DNA of 64,000 nucleotides from Streptomyces sp. Ag109_O5-10 (GCF_900105755.1 NZ_FNTQ01000001.1:6014001-6078000), one strand, 5' to 3'. Shown: positions 25,544 through 34,540, counted from the stretch's first letter. The notes: generated by a model not told the origin, from the letters alone. Numbers and translations: made by a program.

Positions 25544-25933
25544 TCAGAAGAACACGCCGCACCGCAGCAGCACGTTCGCGTACGGACGGGCCTCGCCGGT
25601 TCGCACGACCAGGTGCGCCTGCGCGGACAGGTCCTTCAGGTGCTCGTGCGGGACCAGGGCCAGGTCGGGGAAGTGGCCGTCCAGCAGCGCCGCGGCGGCC
25701 GGGTTGGCGGTGCGTATCTCGGCCGCCGCCGTCGCGCCCTCCACGACCAGCTCGGCCAGCAGCCCCTCCAGCACCTCCGCGAAGGACGGCACCCCGGCCC
25801 GGAAGGCCAGGTCCACGACCCGCGGGCCCGGCGGGATCGGCATCCCGGCGTCGCACACCAGCACCCCGTGCCCGTGCCCCAACTCGGCCAGCGCACCGGC
25901 GAGATGACGGTTGAGAATCCCTGCCCGCTTCAC
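25544..25933 (-). CDS. rbsD: D-ribose pyranase
   Basis: GTG 25933 overlaps the rbsK stop (GTGA), so translation is coupled. The 129-residue product has the RbsD pattern: VKRAGILNRHLAGALAELGHGH with the key histidines, VCDAGMPIPP, a central EVLEGLLAELVVEGA and the ending RTGEARPYANVLLRCGVFF. RbsD interconverts pyranose and furanose forms of ribose so the kinase can use them. It is the last gene of the rbs operon. Confidence 0.93.
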   Translation of the reverse strand: MKRAGILNRHLAGALAELGHGHGVLVCDAGMPIPPGPRVVDLAFRAGVPSFAEVLEGLLAELVVEGATAAAEIRTANPAAAALLDGHFPDLALVPHEHLKDLSAQAHLVVRTGEARPYANVLLRCGVFF

Positions 25934-26832
25934 AGCGCGTCGACCTCCGCAGCCGTCGGGTACGACTCCTGCGCACCCCGCCTGGTCACCGCCGCCGCCC
26001 CGACCCGCGCCGCGTAGGCCGCCGCCTCGGCGAGCGACGCGCCCGCCCCGAGCCGTACCGCGAGGGCCGCCGTGAACGCGTCCCCGGCGCCCGTGGTGTC
26101 CACCGCGTCCACCTTCACGGACGGCACCGACTCCACCCCGTGGCCGTCGGCCACCAGCGCGCCCTCCGCGCCCAGCGTCACCACCACCGACCTCGGGCCC
26201 TTGGCGAGCAGGAGCCGGGCCCAGTCGGCCGGTTCCTCGCTCACGCACGCCTCGCCGAGGATCACCCGCGCCTCGTGCTCGTTCACGATCAGCGGGTCGC
26301 AGGCCGCCAGGACCTCGCCGGGCAGGGGCTGCGGCGGGGAGGGGTTGAGGACGAGACGGCTGCCGGGGGCCAGGTTCCGTACGACCTCGAGCACCGTCTC
26401 CAGCGGGATCTCCAACTGCGTGGACACCACCCTGGAGGCGTGGAAGAGGCTGACCGCCGCCCGCACGTCCGCCGGCGTGAGACGGCCGTTCGCGCCCGGC
26501 GAGACGACGATGCTGTTGTCGCCGGAAGAGTCCACGGTGATCAGGGCGACGCCGGTCGGCGCCCCGTCCGCCAGCACGCCCACCGTGTCCACACCGGCCG
26601 CCCGCTGCGAGTCGAGCAGCAGCCTGCCGTGCGCGTCGTCACCGACCCGGGCCAGCAGGGCGGTGCGGGCACCGAGCCGGGCGGCCGCGACCGCCTGGTT
26701 GGCGCCCTTGCCGCCGGGATGGGTGGCGAGATCACCGCCGAGCACGGTCTCACCGGCGCCCGGTCGCCGCTCGACACGGATCACCAGGTCGGCGTTGGCC
26801 GATCCCACGACCAGGAGGTCGTAGTCGTACAT
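25930..26832 (-). CDS. rbsK: Ribokinase
   Basis: ATG 26832, with GGGAG eight bases upstream, gives a 300-residue PfkB kinase: VVGSANADLV at the start, the first signature THPGGKGANQAVAAARLG and the second VDAVDTTGAGDAFTAALAV near residue 245 with catalytic aspartate. It phosphorylates D-ribose at O5 and acts after RbsD. An array of 8-bp repeats begins 16 bases upstream of the start; the frame stays open through that array (it would read repeated FRRSVVPS), so a longer N-terminus cannot be fully excluded, but the SD and family length favour 26832. Confidence 0.93.
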   Translation of the reverse strand: MYDYDLLVVGSANADLVIRVERRPGAGETVLGGDLATHPGGKGANQAVAAARLGARTALLARVGDDAHGRLLLDSQRAAGVDTVGVLADGAPTGVALITVDSSGDNSIVVSPGANGRLTPADVRAAVSLFHASRVVSTQLEIPLETVLEVVRNLAPGSRLVLNPSPPQPLPGEVLAACDPLIVNEHEARVILGEACVSEEPADWARLLLAKGPRSVVVTLGAEGALVADGHGVESVPSVKVDAVDTTGAGDAFTAALAVRLGAGASLAEAAAYAARVGAAAVTRRGAQESYPTAAEVDAL

Positions 26833-26847
26833 CAGTTGACTCCCTAA

Positions 26848-26959
26848 ACGACGGAACGACGGAACGACGGAACGACGGAACGACGGAACGACGGAACGAC
26901 GGAACGACGGAACGACGGAACGACGGAACGACGGAACGACGGAACGACGGAACGGCGGA
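26848..26959. repeat. 8-bp tandem repeat array upstream of rbsK
   Basis: ACGACGGA is repeated 13 times without error from 26848 to 26951, followed by one copy with a single change (26952-26959). It lies in the 180-base gap between the rbsCB stop and the rbsK start, ending close to the ribosome binding site. Slipped-strand mispairing should make the copy number variable. Confidence 0.95.
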
Positions 26960-27012
26960 CGGAGTGCGGCGGCCGGGGCCCCATTCAACCGCCCGGCCGC
27001 CGCTCCGGTGTC

Positions 27013-28959
27013 TCAGCCCGTGAAACCGGCCACGTTGTCCTTCGTGACCACCTTCACCGGCACCTTGATCGCCGAGGGGATCTTCTGGTCCTTGACGGCC
27101 TTCAGCGCGTTGTCCACGGCGATCTTCCCGAGCTGGCTGGGCTGCTGGGCCACCGACGCGTACAGCGTGCCGTTCTTGACCGCGGCCAGGCCGTCCGGCG
27201 TGCCGTCGAAGCCGATCACCGAGACCGACGAACCGGCTTTGGAACCCAGCGCCTTGATCGCGCCGAGGGCCATCTCGTCGTTGGCCGCGATGACGCCCTG
27301 GACGTCCGGGTGGGCCTGGAGCAGGTTCGACATCACGTCGAGGCCCTTGGTGCGGTCGAAGTCGGCGGGCTGCTGGGCCACCACCTGGATGCCGGGGTAG
27401 GCCTTCAGGCCGTTGGCGAAGCCCTGCGCCCGCTCCCGGGCGGCGGAGGTGCCGGCCTGGCCCTGCAGGATCACGATCTTGCCCTGGCCGCCGAGCTTCT
27501 CGGCGACCGTCTTGGCGGCGAGTTCACCGCCGGTGACGTTGTCGGAGGCGACCAGCGTCGCCGTCTTCGCGTTGTTCACACCGCGGTCGACGGCGATCAC
27601 CGGGATGTGCGCCTTGTCGGCGGCCTTCACGGAGTTGCTCGCCGCGTCCGAGTCGACCGGGTTGACGATGATCGCGCCGAGCCCGGAGCTGGTGAAGTTC
27701 TGCAGCTGGTTGGCCTGCTGCGAGGCGTCGTTCTGGGCGTCGGTGACGGTCAGGTCCACGCCCTGCTTCTTCGCCTCCGCCTGGGCACCGGCCCGGATCT
27801 GCACGAAGAAGGGGTTGTTGAGGGTGGACAGGGACAGGCCCATCTTCGTGCTGCCCGACGACGAGCCCGTGTGCAGCAGCGAGGTCGCGGCCACCAGGCC
27901 GACGGTGACGACCGCCGCCAGCGCGTAGGTCCCGGCCTGCTTGCCCTTGTTCCCGCCGGTGCCGGCGGCCACCGGGGTGGCCCCGGCCTTGCGGCGGACG
28001 GTGTCCAGGAGGACGGCGAGCGCGATGACGACGCCGATGACGACCTGCTGCCAGAACGCGGACACGTTGAGCAGGTTCAGGCCGTTGCGCAGCACCGCGA
28101 GGATCAGCGCGCCGATCAGCGTGCCGGACGCCTTGCCGGTGCCGCCGGCCAGCGAGGCGCCGCCGATCACGACGGCCGCGATGGCGTCCAGCTCGTAACC
28201 GTTGGCGGCCTGCGGCTGCGCGGAGGACAGCCGGGCGGCCAGCACGACGCCGGCGACGGCCGCGAACAGCCCGGACAGCGCGTAGATGGCGAGCTTCTGC
28301 TTGTTCACCCGCAGCCCGGAGAGCCGGGCGGCCTCCTCGTTGCCGCCGATCGCGTACATCGAGCGGCCGATGTAGGTCCGGCCGAGGACGAAGGCCGCGA
28401 TCAGCCCCATGAGGACCATGACCAGCACCGGCACCGGCAGCCAGCCGCCGAGGGTGTCACCGAGGTGCGAGACCGAGCCAGGGAAGGCGATGGGGGAGCC
28501 CGCCGAGATCACCAGCGCCAGACCGCGGGCCACCGACAGCATCGCGAGCGTCGCGATGAACGGCGGCAGCTTGCCGTAGGCGATGAGGAAGCCGTTGACG
28601 AGACCGGCCGCGATGCCGGTGGCGACGGCGAGGACGACGGCCAGGAACACCGGCACCCCGTGCGACGTGGCGCTCCACGCCAGCACGGTGGCCGACAGGG
28701 CCGCCACCGAGCCGACCGACAGGTCGATGCCGGCCGCGACGATCACGAAGGTCGCGCCGAAGGCGAGGACGGCGGTCACGGCCGCCTGGACGCCGACGTT
28801 GAGCAGGTTGTCGGTGGTGAGGAAGTCCCCGGACAGCGCCGACATGGCGATGACGAGAACGATCAGCGCGGTGAGGGCGCCGTTGTCGAGGAGCAGCCGG
28901 CGGACGCCGGAGACGCCACCGGCGCCCGTGTTCTTGCTCTTGAGCGTGTCAGTGGCCAC
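27013..28959 (-). CDS. rbsC/rbsB: Fused ribose ABC permease and substrate-binding protein
   Basis: GTG 28959 has AAGGAGG upstream and overlaps the rbsA stop by 3 bases. Residues about 25-335 are an RbsC permease with 8-10 membrane spans and GIDLSVGSVAALSA and GGASLAGGTGKASGTLIGA signatures. A further hydrophobic helix (about 345-365) leads to an RbsB-like binding domain (MGLSLSTLNNPFFVQIRAGA, VNPVDSDA, VIAVDRGVNN, AANDEMALGAIKALG, GFDGTPDGLAAV). The last helix replaces the usual lipobox and tethers the binding domain outside the membrane, giving two binding domains per transporter. It is otherwise intact. Confidence 0.92.
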   Translation of the reverse strand: MATDTLKSKNTGAGGVSGVRRLLLDNGALTALIVLVIAMSALSGDFLTTDNLLNVGVQAAVTAVLAFGATFVIVAAGIDLSVGSVAALSATVLAWSATSHGVPVFLAVVLAVATGIAAGLVNGFLIAYGKLPPFIATLAMLSVARGLALVISAGSPIAFPGSVSHLGDTLGGWLPVPVLVMVLMGLIAAFVLGRTYIGRSMYAIGGNEEAARLSGLRVNKQKLAIYALSGLFAAVAGVVLAARLSSAQPQAANGYELDAIAAVVIGGASLAGGTGKASGTLIGALILAVLRNGLNLLNVSAFWQQVVIGVVIALAVLLDTVRRKAGATPVAAGTGGNKGKQAGTYALAAVVTVGLVAATSLLHTGSSSGSTKMGLSLSTLNNPFFVQIRAGAQAEAKKQGVDLTVTDAQNDASQQANQLQNFTSSGLGAIIVNPVDSDAASNSVKAADKAHIPVIAVDRGVNNAKTATLVASDNVTGGELAAKTVAEKLGGQGKIVILQGQAGTSAARERAQGFANGLKAYPGIQVVAQQPADFDRTKGLDVMSNLLQAHPDVQGVIAANDEMALGAIKALGSKAGSSVSVIGFDGTPDGLAAVKNGTLYASVAQQPSQLGKIAVDNALKAVKDQKIPSAIKVPVKVVTKDNVAGFTG

Positions 28960-30484
28960 GTCCGGCCTCCTTGTCGGTTGTGGTGGTGGGGGTGCCGGGG
29001 GTGCTGACGGCGAGTGCCATCACGGAGTCCTGGGTGGCCTCGTCCGCGGTCAGTTCGCCCGCGATCCGCCCCTGGGCCATCACCAGCACCCGGTCGCTCA
29101 TCCCGAGGACCTCAGGCAGGTCGCTGGAGATCATCAGTACGGCGGCCCCGGCTGCCGTGAGTTCGTTGATCAGCTGGTAGATCTCGACCTTGGCGCCGAC
29201 GTCGATGCCGCGCGTCGGCTCGTCGAGGATCAGCACCCGGGTGTCGGCGAGCAGCCACTTGCCGATGACGACCTTCTGCTGGTTGCCGCCGGAGAGCGTC
29301 CGCACGTGCTGGCCGAGCCCGGCCATCCGCACGCCCAGCTGCCCGGCGATCCGCTCGGCGGCCGCATGCTGCCCCCTGAGGTCGACGATCCCGGCCCGGG
29401 TGGCCTTCCGCATCGTCACCAGCCCGAGGTTCTCCTCGACGGAGGCGTCCAGGACCAGCCCCTGCCCCTTGCGGTCCTCGGGGACGAGCCCGATCCCGGC
29501 GGACATGGCGGCGTTGACATCGTGCCGCCGCAGCGCCGTACCGGAGACCTTCACGGCCCCCTTGTCGTACGGATCGGCCCCGAACACGGCCCGTACGACC
29601 TCCGTACGGCCCGCACCCACCAGGCCCGCGATCCCGACGACCTCCCCGGCGTGCACCTCGAAGCTCACGTCGTGGAAGACCCCGTCGCGGGTCAGCCCCT
29701 GGACGGAGAGCAGCGCGGCCCCCGGCTCGGTGCGTTCACGCGGGTACTGCTGCTCGATGGACCGCCCGACCATGAGGCGTACCAGCTCCTCCTGCGGGGT
29801 GGTGGCGGGCACCTGGCCCACGCTCTTCCCGTCCCGGATGACGGTGACCCGGTCCCCGAGAGCGGCGATCTCCTCCAGGTGGTGCGTGATGAAGACGATC
29901 CCGACGCCGTCGCCCCGCAGCTGCCGCACGATCGTGAAGAGCTTCTCCACCTCCTCCGAGGTGAGGACGGCGGTCGGCTCGTCCATGATCAGCACGCGCG
30001 CGTCGAGGCTGAGCGCCTTGGCGATCTCGACCATCTGCAGGCGGGCGATACCGAGTTCACGCACCCGGGCCCGCGGCGAGACGTTCACGCCGACCCGCTT
30101 CAGCAGGACCTCGGCGTCGGCCTCCATCCGCTTGCGGTCGATCATCCCGAAGCGGCGCGGCTGCCGGCCCAGGAAGATGTTCTCGGCGACCGTGAGGTCG
30201 GGTACGAGGTTGAACTCCTGGTAGATGGTGGCGATCCCGAGCCGCTCGGAGTCCTGCGCACCGTGGATGCGCACCTCCTCGCCACCGGCCAGGATCCGCC
30301 CCGCGTCGGGGGTGTAGGCGCCGGAGAGCATCTTGATGAGGGTGCTCTTGCCCGCGCCGTTCTCACCGAGGAGTACGTGCACCTCGCCCCGGCGCAGGTC
30401 GAAGTCGACGCCGTCGAGCGCGACCACGCCGGGGAAGGATTTCCGTATGCCCTCGATGCGCAGCAACTCGTCCGGGTTGCTCAC
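28949..30484 (-). CDS. rbsA: Ribose ABC transporter ATPase (two NBDs)
   Basis: GTG 30484 overlaps the rbsR stop (GTGA); AAGGAG lies inside the end of rbsR. The 511-residue protein has two ATPase halves. Half 1: Walker A GENGAGKST near 42, signature replaced by ELGIARLQMVEIAKAL, Walker B LIMDEPTAVL. Half 2: GLVGAGRTE in place of a normal Walker A near 290, signature LSGGNQQKV and Walker B LILDEPTRGID near 420. This asymmetry is normal for sugar transporters of the RbsA/MglA type. It powers the RbsCB protein encoded next. Confidence 0.95.
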   Translation of the reverse strand: MSNPDELLRIEGIRKSFPGVVALDGVDFDLRRGEVHVLLGENGAGKSTLIKMLSGAYTPDAGRILAGGEEVRIHGAQDSERLGIATIYQEFNLVPDLTVAENIFLGRQPRRFGMIDRKRMEADAEVLLKRVGVNVSPRARVRELGIARLQMVEIAKALSLDARVLIMDEPTAVLTSEEVEKLFTIVRQLRGDGVGIVFITHHLEEIAALGDRVTVIRDGKSVGQVPATTPQEELVRLMVGRSIEQQYPRERTEPGAALLSVQGLTRDGVFHDVSFEVHAGEVVGIAGLVGAGRTEVVRAVFGADPYDKGAVKVSGTALRRHDVNAAMSAGIGLVPEDRKGQGLVLDASVEENLGLVTMRKATRAGIVDLRGQHAAAERIAGQLGVRMAGLGQHVRTLSGGNQQKVVIGKWLLADTRVLILDEPTRGIDVGAKVEIYQLINELTAAGAAVLMISSDLPEVLGMSDRVLVMAQGRIAGELTADEATQDSVMALAVSTPGTPTTTTDKEAGRGH

Positions 30485-31512
30485 GACGTGCTCCTTTGCA
30501 CAGGGGTCTGGTTCATTCCGGGACGCGCGCCGCAGGAGCGGCGCACGACGAGCCGGGCGGGGAGGGTGACGGACTGCGGAGGCCGCCCCTCGATACGGTC
30601 GATCAGTGCGCGGACGGCGGCCCGCCCCAGCTCACCGGTCGGCTGGGCGATCGCCGTGACCGGCGGATCGGTGTGCACGAACCACCGGATGTCGTCGAAC
30701 GCGGCGAGCGCGATGTCGTCCGGCACCCGCAGGCCACGCGCGCGTACGGCGTCGAGCGCGCCGAGCGCCATCAGGTTGTCGGCGGCGAAGACGACCTCGG
30801 GCGGTTCGGGCAGGTCGAGGAACCCCTCGGTGACCCGCCGCCCGCTCTCGGCCTGGAAGTCGCCCTGTCCTGTGTAGGCGTCGGGGAGGGGGATGCCGTA
30901 CTCGGCGAGCGCCTCCCCGAAGGCCCGCACCCGCTCGCTGCCGGTGGTGGTGGCCGCGGGGCCCGCGATGATCGCGAGCCGCCGGTGCCCCAGCCCGTAC
31001 AGGTGTGCGACGAGGTCCCGTACGGCGGTCTGCCCGTCCGCCCGGACCACGGGCACGTCGACGCCCGGGATCCACCGGTCGACGAACACCATCGGCGTCC
31101 CGCCGCGCGCCGCCTCCAGCATCAGCGGCGAGCCGCCGTCGGTGGGGGAGACGAGCAGCCCGTCGATACGGCGGTCGAGCAGTGTCCGTACGTGATGGTC
31201 CTGCAGCTCGGGGCGCTCGTCGGCGTTGCCGATGATCACGCTGTAGCCGTGTGCGCGGGCCTCCTCCTCGACCGAGCGGGCCAGCTCGGTGAAGTACGGG
31301 TTGAGTACGTCGCTGATGACCAGGCCGAGGGTGCGGGTCTGGTCGGTGCGCAGGGAACGGGCGACGGCGTTCGGGCGGTAGCCCAGCGTCTCGACGGCGG
31401 CCAGCACACGGGTTCGGGCGTCGGCGCTGACCGACGGATGGTCGTTCAGGACACGGGACACCGTGGCGACGGAGACGCCCGCCGCGGCGGCCACGTCCTT
31501 GATACTCGCCAT
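30481..31512 (-). CDS. rbsR: LacI-family repressor of the rbs operon
   Basis: ATG 31512 follows GGAGGTGGAG and gives 343 residues. The HTH reads SIKDVAAAAGVSVATVSRVLND; the effector domain has GLVISDVLNPYFTELARSVEEEA, GLLVSPTDGG, HRRLAIIAGP and FAADNLMALGALDA. As first gene of the operon it should repress its own transcription and that of the transporter and kinase genes until ribose enters. Two identical operator-like sites lie 28-76 bases upstream of the start codon. Confidence 0.92.
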   Translation of the reverse strand: MASIKDVAAAAGVSVATVSRVLNDHPSVSADARTRVLAAVETLGYRPNAVARSLRTDQTRTLGLVISDVLNPYFTELARSVEEEARAHGYSVIIGNADERPELQDHHVRTLLDRRIDGLLVSPTDGGSPLMLEAARGGTPMVFVDRWIPGVDVPVVRADGQTAVRDLVAHLYGLGHRRLAIIAGPAATTTGSERVRAFGEALAEYGIPLPDAYTGQGDFQAESGRRVTEGFLDLPEPPEVVFAADNLMALGALDAVRARGLRVPDDIALAAFDDIRWFVHTDPPVTAIAQPTGELGRAAVRALIDRIEGRPPQSVTLPARLVVRRSCGARPGMNQTPVQRSTS

Positions 31513-31539
31513 CGCCGCTCCACCTCCTCGTGGAACTCA

Positions 31540-31588
31540 TGGAATCGATTACACGCATTGCGTAGAGAGGATTGGAATCGATTACACG
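31540..31588. promoter_or_regulatory. Two RbsR operators
   Basis: TGGAATCGATTACACG occurs at 31540-31555 and again, identical, at 31573-31588. Each has the symmetric core AATCGATT with a central CG as expected for LacI proteins. Their starts are 33 bases apart, about three helical turns, so two dimers could bind on one face. The rbs promoter should lie between or beside them on the minus strand. Confidence 0.8.
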
Positions 31589-31689
31589 AGGTTGAGGCAA
31601 GGCCCCGGAGGTGGCCGAAATCCAATCGTGACCGAAGGGTGAACCGGAGAGGCCGGCCCACGTGCGGCCTGACCTGTGGAATTCCGGTC

Positions 31690-31866
31690 ATGACGCGAGG
31701 CGAACGACGTGAGGGTGCGCTCCTGCTGTGCGTCGCCCTCATGGAAGGCTCCCTGATCGCCGGCGGGAAGCTCTCCCCGGCCTGGGCGGTCACGGTGCCG
31801 GTGCTGTACCTGGGGTTCCTGGCGGTCTACGTGCGGGACCTCGTCCGGCGTCGGCGGGGCCGCTAG
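31690..31866 (+). CDS. Small membrane protein
   Basis: The 58-codon frame from ATG 31690 has GC-rich third positions. It encodes an N-terminal basic stretch (MTRGERREG), a hydrophobic helix (ALLLCVALMEGSLIAGG), a second helix (WAVTVPVLYLGFLAVYV) and a very basic tail (RDLVRRRRGR), the classic layout of a small two-span inner membrane protein. The SD (GTGGA) is poor. Its TAG overlaps the TAG of the opposing gene in a shared CTAG. Confidence 0.6.
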   Translation: MTRGERREGALLLCVALMEGSLIAGGKLSPAWAVTVPVLYLGFLAVYVRDLVRRRRGR

Positions 31867-32630
31867 GCGGTCGCCGCCACGGCGCCGTCCAGGTGCCTTA
31901 TGACGGCCGGCACGTCGGCGCTCTCCGTGTGCCGGATCAGCTCCAGGGCCGGCCGGACGATGCCGTCGGGGCGCGCGATCAGCCGGGCGAGCACGGCGGC
32001 CCTGGTGTCGAGCCGTTCGACGGTGGCCGCCCGCTCCGCCGCGTTCTGGCCGGCCAGCAGGACGGCGTTGTACCAGGCCTCCGCGCGGGACTCGCGGATG
32101 CTGAAGTCGAGGATCTGCTCGTCGGTGCGGCCGCCGACCTTGTCCAGCAGCGACAGCAGGGGCGACAGGGCGTCGACGGAGTCCTGCACCGCCAGCACCA
32201 CCCGGGCGAGAATGTCGTTGATCAGCAGGAAGTCGTGTCGCAGGTCCTGGATGTCCCCGCCCGGGACGGTCTCCGCGGCGGCCACCGCCAGGTCGAGGTT
32301 GATGTGCGCGTTCACGCCCAGGACCAGGTGCTGGACGATGACGGTGTCGGCGTCGTCCAGCAGCCCGAACGTCTCGCGCCAGCAGCGCGGCCCGCTCCGG
32401 TCCCGGCGCCAGGCGTCGTACGCGGCGAAGTAGCGGTTGCCGAAGATCGTGTCGAACCGGTCCATGCGGGGACCGTCCTCGAACAGCCCGGCGTGGACGG
32501 CGGCGCGGATCTCGACGGTCACCTGCCGGTACAGCGCCGCGAAGTACCCGATCCGGTCACCGCCCCGCTCGGCCTCCCGCACGATCCCGGCGAGCCCGTC
32601 CACCACGTCGTCGATGTTCTGTGCCGCCAT
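31863..32630 (-). CDS. DUF5995-type protein
   Basis: From ATG 32630 (GGGGAG upstream) the 255-residue protein has FDTIFGNRYFAAYDAWRRD and the hallmark HLVLGVNAHINLDLAVA near residue 112, then a helical region with HDFLLINDILARVV. The conserved histidines and asparagine recall the DUF5995 family, which has no assigned role. It is predicted cytosolic and mostly helical. It stands alone, convergent with the small membrane protein. Confidence 0.7.
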   Translation of the reverse strand: MAAQNIDDVVDGLAGIVREAERGGDRIGYFAALYRQVTVEIRAAVHAGLFEDGPRMDRFDTIFGNRYFAAYDAWRRDRSGPRCWRETFGLLDDADTVIVQHLVLGVNAHINLDLAVAAAETVPGGDIQDLRHDFLLINDILARVVLAVQDSVDALSPLLSLLDKVGGRTDEQILDFSIRESRAEAWYNAVLLAGQNAAERAATVERLDTRAAVLARLIARPDGIVRPALELIRHTESADVPAVIRHLDGAVAATA

Positions 32631-32729
32631 GCCCAGCTCCCCTTTTCGGCAGACCGCTCCCCAGCCCCGTCCTACCACTGCGCGGCGGCGGGCGGGGCCG
32701 AACCCGGAGACGAGACCGGGCGGGGGAAC

Positions 32730-33635
32730 TCACCAGCGGACTGCGGTGAAGTCCACCGGGCGGGGCGCGAGTTCGCGGGTACGGGCCGTCAGGTTCCGTA
32801 TGCGTGCGGCCATTTCCTCGTGGGGGAGGCGGCGGCGGTCACCGTGTCCCGGCAGTAGCCACTCGAAGCGCAGCCGGTCGGCGGTCCGGGCCAGGGAGGC
32901 GGCCAGTTCACGGATGGAGTACCAGGTGACGCTGTCGACCACCTCGACGTCCGCCGTCGTACGCGACCAGTAGAAGCTGTCGCCGCTGAAGCAGTACCGC
33001 TCGTCGGCCAGGTAGAGCACGCTGCCCCGGGTGTGCCCGGGGAAGGGGAGGGCGAGGACGCCGTCGGCGATCTCGGCCGGTTCGGTGCCGCGCAGCACCC
33101 GGTCGGCGTCCGGCGCGGCGGCGAGGTCGCCCTCGTGGATCCAGAGCCGGGCGCCGAAGCCGTCGGCGTAGCTGCGGCCGTGCGCCGCGTGGTCGCGGTG
33201 GGTGAGGAGTACGTCGGTGACGGGCCCCCGCGCCTCGTAGCGGGCGGCGAGCGCCGGACTCCAGCGCGGGGTGTCGATCATCATCGACGTGCCGTCGGGG
33301 CGGCGCAGGAGGTAGGAGTTGGCGCCCGCGGTGTGCGGCGAGTTGTGGCCGCACAGCAGCACGGCGCCGGTGTCGGAACCGGGGTCCTCCAGGGGCATCG
33401 GGAACGGATCCCGGGCCGGGTCCAGCCGACCGCCCGGTGGCCGGACGGACCGGGTGGGGCAGGCGTGCGCCGCCGCGTGCAACCGTGCCGTCTCCGCCGC
33501 GTCGCCCGGCTGGCGCAGTACGGCCGAGCGTCCCGCCACCTCCCCGACGAGCCCCGGGGCCAGCTGCCGTGCCACGTCGCAGTTCGTGCAGCGCTCGTCC
33601 ACCCGCCAGCCGTCCCCGGCCTGCCCGATCCCCAT
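32730..33635 (-). CDS. Ferredoxin-like/metallo-beta-lactamase fold protein
   Basis: ATG 33635 with GGAAGGGG gives 301 residues. Residues 1-65 resemble a small ferredoxin (ERCTNCDVARQLAP ... AHACPTRSV) but keep only CxxC plus the distal CP cysteine; the third cysteine of CxxCxxC is alanine. Residues 85-290 are an MBL fold: VLLTHRDHAAHG, FPGHTRGSVLYL, CFSGDSFYW and LLPGHGDRRRL. The first motif lacks the first histidine of HxHxDH, as in a plant/actinobacterial subgroup with THRDD-like motifs. It may be a redox-linked hydrolase; activity unknown. Confidence 0.8.
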   Translation of the reverse strand: MGIGQAGDGWRVDERCTNCDVARQLAPGLVGEVAGRSAVLRQPGDAAETARLHAAAHACPTRSVRPPGGRLDPARDPFPMPLEDPGSDTGAVLLCGHNSPHTAGANSYLLRRPDGTSMMIDTPRWSPALAARYEARGPVTDVLLTHRDHAAHGRSYADGFGARLWIHEGDLAAAPDADRVLRGTEPAEIADGVLALPFPGHTRGSVLYLADERYCFSGDSFYWSRTTADVEVVDSVTWYSIRELAASLARTADRLRFEWLLPGHGDRRRLPHEEMAARIRNLTARTRELAPRPVDFTAVRW

Positions 33636-33756
33636 GACCCCGTCCCCTTCCGTGCCCGTACCGCCGGTCGTCTCAGGGGTATCCCGGGCGGCTGGGAAAG
33701 TGGTAGAGGGGCGGGGGCTGGTGCCTGCGGCCGGGGGCTGCTCTGCCGTCGGCGGC

Positions 33757-34540
33757 TCACATCTCCTTCGGCTTGAACACCGCGAAGGTCGCGCCCTGCG
33801 GGTCGGCGACCACGGCCATCCGGCCGGCCATCATCTCGAACGGCGGTGCGAACACGGTGCCGTTGCGTTTGACCAGGGCGTCCACGGTGGAGTCGACGTC
33901 GTCGACCGCGAAGTAGGTGAGCCAGTGCGGCGGGACGCCGGGACGGTCGTCGCCGAGCTGGGCGGCGCCGCCCACGGCCCGGCCGCCGACGTTGAGCGAC
34001 CAGTAGGTCCCGTCGGCGCCCTCCATCGGCTGGATCTCGATCCCGAAGGACTCGCCGTAGAAGCCGGTGGCGCCGGGTACGTCGCTGGTGTTCAGCTCGT
34101 TCCAGATCAGCGCGCCCGGCTCGTTGACGATCCCCGCGCCGTGGAAGTCGCCCGGCTGCCACACCCCGAACACGGCGCCCTGCGGATCGGCCGCGATCAG
34201 CATCCGGCCGATGTCGCCGACGTCCATCACCGGGGCGATCAGCGTGCCGCCCGCCGAGACGATCGTGTCCTGGGTGGCCTGGGCGTCGGTGCTGGCCAGG
34301 TAGGTGGTCCAGACGGTCGGCGGCTCCGGCTGCCCCTCGGGTGCCATGGCCGAGCCGATGCCGGCCACCGGCTTGCCGTGCAGCGTGCAGACCGCGTACC
34401 CGCCGAAGTCGGCCCCGCCGACCTCGCCCTGCCAGCCGAACAGGTCACGGTAGAAGTCCAGCGCGGCCTGCTGGTCCTGTGCCATCAGATCGACCCAGCA
34501 AGGGGTCCCGGTCGGGTACGGAGTAGTGACTTCGGGCATC
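33757..34540 (-). CDS. Double VOC-domain (glyoxalase-like) protein
   Basis: ATG 34540 follows GGGAGAG. The 260-residue product has two tandem VOC domains: the first from GTPCWVDLMAQDQQAALDFYRDLFGW to ADPQGAVFGVWQPG, the second from PGALIWNELNTSDVPGATGFYGESFG to ADPQGATFAVFKPKEM. This two-domain form is common in Streptomyces (annotated as glyoxalase/bleomycin resistance or hydroxylase-like). Metal ligands are not obvious. It has its own start region and no clear operon partner. Confidence 0.85.

Noticed and set aside
26848..26959. CRISPR-like or iteron array
   Set aside because: The units are contiguous 8-mers without spacers and no cas or replication gene is nearby, so it is a simple tandem repeat.
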